Origin: Clostridia bacterium | GTDB lineage: Bacteria; Bacillota; Clostridia; Christensenellales; CAG-917 | Assembly: GCA_900763875.1 (NCBI GenBank) | Contig: CAAFLX010000011.1 | Location: 1-17,950 of the forward strand | Direction: 5' to 3' | Length of the DNA: 17,950 nucleotides | Part shown: positions 13,821-17,950 of the stretch, one piece after another | Position numbering within the stretch: position 1 is the stretch's first letter | Layout of the letters: the number at the start of each line of letters is the position of its first letter | Translations under genes and position numbers: made by a program | The notes under the pieces: model-generated | Database searches by the model: none | The model's input: only the letters and a program-made list of their open reading frames with translations | What the model was told of the DNA's origin: nothing

Positions 13821-15239
13821 ATGATTAATATTGCTATTGACGGCCCTGCAGGCGCAGGCAAAAGCACTATCGCAAAAGCGGTGGCAAAAGACCTTGGTAT
13901 CATCTATCTCGATACGGGCGCAATGTACCGCGCAACTGCCTATCTCGCCATACAAAATGGTATCGACGTAAAGGACGAGGAAAAAGTGGGCGAGATGCTC
14001 AAAGATTTGAGCATGGATATCAAGTATGACGAGAGCGGCGCGCAACGCATAATCGTCAACGGCATCGACGCAACGCCGTTCCTTAGAGAACACTATATGT
14101 CCAAAGCCGCAAGCGATATTTCCGCTTTGCCGTGCGTGAGATATAAAATGGTTGAGTTGCAACGAGATTTTGCAAGCAAAAACGACGTCGTGCTTGACGG
14201 GCGCGATATAGGCACTTTCGTTTTACCTAATGCAAACTGCAAATTCTTCCTTACCGCATCCGCAGAGGAAAGAGCCAAAAGACGTTTTAAGGATTTGCAA
14301 GACAAGGGCGAAAACGTCGATTTCGATACGCTTTTGCAAGATATAATTCAGCGCGACTACAATGACTCGCACAGAGAAGTCGCACCCCTAAAACAAGCCG
14401 ACGACGCCGACTTTGTGGACACCACCGCTATGAGCATCGAGGACGTGGTGGCGCACGTCAAAGAGGTGGTGCATATCAAGACTAAAAAAGCCGATTCACC
14501 CAATCAGAATGCCGAAAAACCCTCGACTATCATTCCGTCGAGCGAAATGGATAAAAAGACTCTCGCAAGGATAAAAACCTACTATAAACCCGAAAAGAAG
14601 TTTGCGTTTTATAGGTTTTTGAGAACGTTTTTGCGCCCCATTCAGGTTCTCGTTTGGCCAACAAAAGTCATCGGGGCGGAGAACGCAAAGAAGGTGCAGG
14701 GAGCATTGTTCACTTGCAATCACTATTCAAAAATGGACTCTATGATTCCGTACTTCGTACTCTTCAAAAAAGAGGCGCACGCGCTTGCAAAGTACGAGTT
14801 GTTTACAAACCCCATTGCAGGTTGGTTTTTGCATAAAATGGGCGCGATTCCCGTGCGCAGAGGCGAGGCGGATATAGAGTCGGTCAAACAAGTTTTGCGC
14901 GTGCTTAAAGACGGAAAACAACTTCTCATTTTCCCCGAAGGTACGAGGAATAAAGAGGGCACTCAACAGATGGCGGAGTTCAAAACGGGTACGGCAAGAT
15001 TCGCTATCAAGGCAAAAGTGCCTATCGTGCCGATGATTTATTATCAAAGCCCGAAAGCGTTTAGGAAAAACTGGCTCTACGTCGGCGAGCCGTTTACCCT
15101 CGAAGAATTTTACAACGCGCGGACGATAGACGAAAACCACGCCGCTACCGAGGTTATCAAGCAAAAAATGGACGAAACTCGCCGCCTTTGCAACGAGTAC
15201 GTCGAAAACCATAAAAAAGGAAAAAAGAAGAAAAAATAA
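13821..15239 (+). CDS. cmk-plsC: Fused cytidylate kinase / 1-acylglycerol-3-phosphate acyltransferase
   Basis: One uninterrupted frame of 472 residues joins two enzymes. Residues 1-218 are CMP kinase: P-loop GPAGAGKST (8-16), YLDTGAMYRA (29-38), DGRDIGTFVLP (126-136) and RDYNDSHREVAPL (178-190); it phosphorylates CMP and dCMP. Residues about 255-460 are a PlsC-type acyltransferase that makes phosphatidic acid at the membrane: HYSKMD (301-306, the HX4D motif), GAIPVRRGE (341-349), FPEGTRNKEG (371-380) and a VPIVPMIYY segment. A linker of about 35 polar residues joins them, and the C-terminus ends in a lysine-rich tail. GGAGGG before the ATG fixes the start. Separate, adjacent cmk and plsC genes are common in clostridia, so fusion by loss of the stop is likely. 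A sequencing frameshift is not suggested, since both domains are intact. Confidence 0.92.
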   Translation: MINIAIDGPAGAGKSTIAKAVAKDLGIIYLDTGAMYRATAYLAIQNGIDVKDEEKVGEMLKDLSMDIKYDESGAQRIIVNGIDATPFLREHYMSKAASDISALPCVRYKMVELQRDFASKNDVVLDGRDIGTFVLPNANCKFFLTASAEERAKRRFKDLQDKGENVDFDTLLQDIIQRDYNDSHREVAPLKQADDADFVDTTAMSIEDVVAHVKEVVHIKTKKADSPNQNAEKPSTIIPSSEMDKKTLARIKTYYKPEKKFAFYRFLRTFLRPIQVLVWPTKVIGAENAKKVQGALFTCNHYSKMDSMIPYFVLFKKEAHALAKYELFTNPIAGWFLHKMGAIPVRRGEADIESVKQVLRVLKDGKQLLIFPEGTRNKEGTQQMAEFKTGTARFAIKAKVPIVPMIYYQSPKAFRKNWLYVGEPFTLEEFYNARTIDENHAATEVIKQKMDETRRLCNEYVENHKKGKKKKK

Positions 15240-15244
15240 GACCG

Positions 15245-15277
15245 AAAACGACGCGCGATTGCGACGCGTCGTTTTTT
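15245..15277 (+). terminator. Strong terminator-like hairpin, or attenuator, just before ispH-rpsA
   Basis: AAAACGACGCG (15245-15255), a nine-base loop and CGCGTCGTTTT (15265-15275) give a perfect 11-bp stem followed by more T. The T run ends at the base before the ribosome site of the next gene, so no promoter fits between them. Confidence 0.8.
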
Positions 15278-15288
15278 AGAGGTGAAAA

Positions 15289-17637
15289 TTGGAAGTTAAA
15301 CTTGCTTTGCACGCAGGATTTTGCAGCGGAGTGAAAAACGCCGTTGATACGGCGATTTCACTTGCTGAAAAGTATGGAAGAATCTATACTTTGGGCGCGC
15401 TCGTTCACAACGAAAACGTCACCGAATACCTCAATCAAAAGGGCGCAATCTGCCTCGAAGAAGAGGATTGGAAGAACCTAAAAGAGGGGGACGTTGCGCT
15501 CATCCGCGCTCACGGCGTGACTAAAGAGATTGAACAAGATTTGAAAAATCGGGGCGTTGTTGTTTTTGACGCCACTTGTCCCGTTGTCAAACGCAATCAG
15601 AAAATCGCCGCAGAAAGGGCTCAAACCGGGGACGATATTATCATTGTCGGCGACAAAAACCACGACGAGGTGGTGGGCGTTGCGTCGTATGCCGGGGATA
15701 AGTGCAGGGTGGTTGCCGACGGCGATGACTTGAAAATCGGTGAAAATCCAACCTCGATTTTGTTTCAAACCACCATATTGCCCGAAAAATTTGCGAAAAT
15801 TGAAGAATTTGCAAAGAATTTTGAAAAAAACCACCGCAATTTAGTTGGCATTTTTAATACTATTTGTTATACTACTAAAGTGAAACAGGACGAAGCGCGC
15901 GCCCTTGCCGAAAATTCCGACGCGGTTTTGGTGCTCGGCAGCCACACAAGTGCAAATACAAGACGTTTGTTCGAGGTGGCAAAAGAGGTCAATCCCAATA
16001 CGGTTTTCGCCGTCGACGCTAACGACGCTCTGAATCAAACAAAATTTATCAAGGATATTCAATGTGTATCGATTGTCGCAGGAGCTTCAACTCCGCCGTG
16101 GTTGATACAGGAGGTAACAAGACTTATGAGTGAAACTCAAAAGAACGCTGTGGAAACAGTAGAAACTGAAGTGCAAAACGAGGCAACACTTCAAGAGCAA
16201 CCAGTCGCCGAAGAAAAAGAACCCACCACGATGGCAGACCTTTTGAAATCTGCAACTTCCGTCGGCTACACCAACTACAAAGTCGGCAAACGCATCAAAG
16301 GCAAAGTCATTAGCGCAGGCGAGAGCGGCATCTACGTCGCAATCGGCGGAAAGAAAGACGGTTTCATTGATAAGAGTGAAGCTTCTTTGGACGGCAACTA
16401 CAATCCTGCCGACTTCAAAGAGGGCGACGAAGTTCAAGCAACTATTCTTGCTGTCAACAAAGAATACGTGTCTTTGTCCAAAAAGGACGTTGACGCCGTG
16501 CGTCTTGAAGAAGAAGAGGCCGAAAAGGCTCTCGCTCAAGGCGAATTCTCTTTGACTATGACAGAAGTCGTCAAGGGTGGTCTTAGAGGCAGACTTGGTC
16601 AATACACCATTTTCGTGCCCGCAAGCCAAATCAGAATGGGCTATGTGAGCAACCTCGAAGACTACAAGGGCAAAACGCTCCGCTTGACGCTTATGCCTCC
16701 CAAGGAAAAAGAAAATACCGAAGCAGAAGGCGAAGAAACCGCTCAAGCCGAAGATAAACCCCAAAAGAAATCCAGATACCTCTTTGCATCTCAACGTATC
16801 ATCCTCGAAAGAGAAAAGAAAGAGAAAGAAGACCTTTTCTGGGACAACATTCACGTGCATGATATCGTCACGGGCAAAGTTAAGAGATTCACGCAATTCG
16901 GCGCATTCGTAAACGTTCGCGGTTTCGATTGCCTCGCTCACATCTCCGAGCTTTCTTGGAACAAAATCACCGATCCTGCAACCGTGCTCACCATCGGCGA
17001 GAGCTACGACTTCGTCGTCCTCAAGATGGACAGAGACACAGGCAAAATCTCCCTCGGATTCAAGCAACTCCAAAAGAAACCCTATGAAGTCGCGGCAGAG
17101 AAGTTCCCCGTCGGTACGGTCATCAAGGGCAAAGTTGAAAGAATCTTCCCCTACGGCGCATTCGTTTCTATCGACGACGGCGTTGACGGACTCGTCCACG
17201 TTTCTCAAATCTCTCACAACTGGATCAAGGACGCAAACGAGGCTTTGACGGTTGGTCAAGAAGTCGAGGCAAAGATCATCGGCTTTGACGACAACCGCAT
17301 CACACTCTCCATTAAGGAATTGCTCCCCGCTCCCGAAGAGACCGCTTCCGTTGACAATCAAGAGGACGCAACCGACGAAGAAAAGGCTGCAAAGAGATCT
17401 TCAAGAGTCAAGAAGTTCGAGCAAAAAGTTGCTGACGGCGAAAGCAAACGCGAACGCCGCGGCGCAAAGAAGGAATCTTCCAACGAGCCCAAAGAATGGG
17501 TGTCCGGCAGCTCTTCCGCAACTCTCGGCGATTTGTTTAAGAACCTCAACCTCAACCTCGCAGACGACGCAGAGGAAGAGGCAGCTCCCGAAAAGAAGAC
17601 AACTCGCAAAAAGAAAGTCGAAGAAACCGCAGAATAA
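15289..17637 (+). CDS. ispH-rpsA: Fused IspH (HMBPP reductase) / ribosomal protein S1
   Basis: One frame of 782 residues. Residues 1-280 are 4-hydroxy-3-methylbut-2-enyl diphosphate reductase, the last step of the MEP isoprenoid pathway: iron-sulfur cysteines Cys12, Cys97 and Cys193, and His40, His75, His125 and Glu127 at the active site. Residues 281-330 are an acidic linker. Four S1 RNA-binding domains follow at about 331-400, 418-510 (with a charged insertion at 470-495), 523-593 and 607-677, then a charged tail of about 100 residues with GDLFKNL near the end. The start is TTG at 15289 after GAGGTG. IspH-S1 fusions are known in clostridia. An ATG at 16126 with AGGAGGT upstream could start a free S1. 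Phe codons change from mostly TTT to mostly TTC at the junction. Confidence 0.93.
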   Translation: MEVKLALHAGFCSGVKNAVDTAISLAEKYGRIYTLGALVHNENVTEYLNQKGAICLEEEDWKNLKEGDVALIRAHGVTKEIEQDLKNRGVVVFDATCPVVKRNQKIAAERAQTGDDIIIVGDKNHDEVVGVASYAGDKCRVVADGDDLKIGENPTSILFQTTILPEKFAKIEEFAKNFEKNHRNLVGIFNTICYTTKVKQDEARALAENSDAVLVLGSHTSANTRRLFEVAKEVNPNTVFAVDANDALNQTKFIKDIQCVSIVAGASTPPWLIQEVTRLMSETQKNAVETVETEVQNEATLQEQPVAEEKEPTTMADLLKSATSVGYTNYKVGKRIKGKVISAGESGIYVAIGGKKDGFIDKSEASLDGNYNPADFKEGDEVQATILAVNKEYVSLSKKDVDAVRLEEEEAEKALAQGEFSLTMTEVVKGGLRGRLGQYTIFVPASQIRMGYVSNLEDYKGKTLRLTLMPPKEKENTEAEGEETAQAEDKPQKKSRYLFASQRIILEREKKEKEDLFWDNIHVHDIVTGKVKRFTQFGAFVNVRGFDCLAHISELSWNKITDPATVLTIGESYDFVVLKMDRDTGKISLGFKQLQKKPYEVAAEKFPVGTVIKGKVERIFPYGAFVSIDDGVDGLVHVSQISHNWIKDANEALTVGQEVEAKIIGFDDNRITLSIKELLPAPEETASVDNQEDATDEEKAAKRSSRVKKFEQKVADGESKRERRGAKKESSNEPKEWVSGSSSATLGDLFKNLNLNLADDAEEEAAPEKKTTRKKKVEETAE
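16109..16128 (+). promoter_or_regulatory. Internal ribosome binding site and start codon at the IspH/S1 junction
   Basis: AGGAGGT (16109-16115) stands upstream of the in-frame ATG at 16126, with 11 bases between GGAGG and ATG, a little long but usable. It lies exactly where the IspH domain ends. It encodes Gln-Glu-Val, part of the normal IspH C-terminus, so it might be coincidental. Confidence 0.5.
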
Positions 17638-17656
17638 TCCTTGTTTGATAAAAAAC

Positions 17657-17690
17657 AAACCGTTGCCTTGTGCAACGGTTTATTTTTTTT
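17657..17690 (+). terminator. Intrinsic terminator after ispH-rpsA
   Basis: AAACCGTTGC (17657-17666), a five-base loop and GCAACGGTTT (17672-17681) form a perfect 10-bp stem followed by ATTTTTTTT. Confidence 0.92.
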
Positions 17691-17917
17691 GTAAATTTCG
17701 GCGCGCCGAAAAGCGACTGCATTGAAATGCTTTGGTCGCTCGCCGTTTTGCCGATAAATGGGCGTATGTGAAAATTTGAGTCAGGATATGCGGAGGATAA
17801 AGACGATTGCGAGATGCCGTTTGCAAATTGCCTCGCCAACAAAAACTCAATTTGTCCGTTAAAAAGGCTATGTTTTCTTCCTTTCAAAAACATTTTGCTT
17901 TTGTAAAGTGAAGAAGT
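17691..17917. other. Gene-free region with one long hairpin
   Basis: After the terminator there is a palindrome CGGCGCGCCG (17699-17708) and a hairpin at 17712-17740: AGCGAC and GCATT pair with AATGC and GTCGCT around a two-base loop. No open frame here has a credible ribosome site and product; a GGAGG near 17791 precedes only frames of about 30 codons. Confidence 0.5.
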
Positions 17918-17947
17918 TTGACAGGCTTTCTATATTGGTGATATAGT
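17918..17947 (+). promoter_or_regulatory. SigA promoter pointing out of the window
   Basis: TTGACA (17918-17923), an 18-base spacer and TATAGT (17942-17947). The gene it serves must lie to the right of the window. Confidence 0.55.
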
Positions 17948-17950
17948 ATA

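Noticed and set aside
16087..17361. Minus-strand open frame (424 codons) opposite the S1 domains
   Set aside because: Antisense shadow of repeated S1 coding sequence; no independent signals.
17552..17893. Minus-strand 113-codon frame at the right end
   Set aside because: It crosses the ispH-rpsA terminator and the S1 tail and lacks a ribosome site.
17791..17912. Short plus-strand frames after GGAGG near 17791
   Set aside because: The candidate starts (TTG, ATG) are 11 to 17 bases away and give only 29-34 residues of unremarkable sequence.

Overview
This window reads as a low-to-moderate-GC, endospore-forming Clostridia-type Firmicute chromosome, probably an uncultured gut or anaerobic lineage. 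I cannot place it more precisely from sequence alone. The evidence is a set of sporulation genes (pro-SigK, SpoIVB, a SpoIIM-like protein, YtfJ/GerW, DacF/DacB-type carboxypeptidases), strong AGGAGG-type ribosome sites with ATG, GTG and TTG starts, and a typical clostridial gene order (scpA-scpB-DUF2953-ytfJ-dacB ... rluB ... cmk/plsC-ispH/rpsA). I see no insertion sequence, phage gene, CRISPR array, tRNA or rRNA. This is a core chromosomal region, and the interest lies in how familiar parts are rearranged, fused or trimmed.

Left part (1-4950): sigK (minus strand) is divergent from an FAD-dependent oxidoreductase of the COG2509 type that has a perfect consensus housekeeping promoter. Then comes spoIVB, the signalling protease that in Bacillus triggers pro-SigK processing. 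Convergent to spoIVB is a 111-residue protein that looks like the DNA-binding half of Spo0A without a receiver domain. In most spore formers full-length spo0A is the neighbour of spoIVB, so this stand-alone and diverged Spo0A_C protein is the most curious gene here. A SpoIIM-like membrane protein follows.

Middle (5028-11575): a DacF-type D-Ala-D-Ala carboxypeptidase; a terminator; scpA-scpB (chromosome segregation, overlapping genes, both with acidic tails); a terminator; DUF2953-ytfJ-dacB (spore-related cluster); a 380-base gap without a convincing gene where spmA-spmB often lie; then rluB with an unusual charged insertion.

Right part (11730-17637): surE overlapping a BaiN/HI0933-type flavoprotein; a single-ORF fusion of cytidylate kinase and PlsC acyltransferase; a strong terminator-like hairpin; and a single-ORF fusion of IspH and ribosomal protein S1. 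The S1 half begins at an ATG preceded by an internal AGGAGGT and switches to a different codon preference, which suggests that S1 may also be made separately. The window ends with a terminator, a hairpin and a rightward promoter whose gene lies outside.
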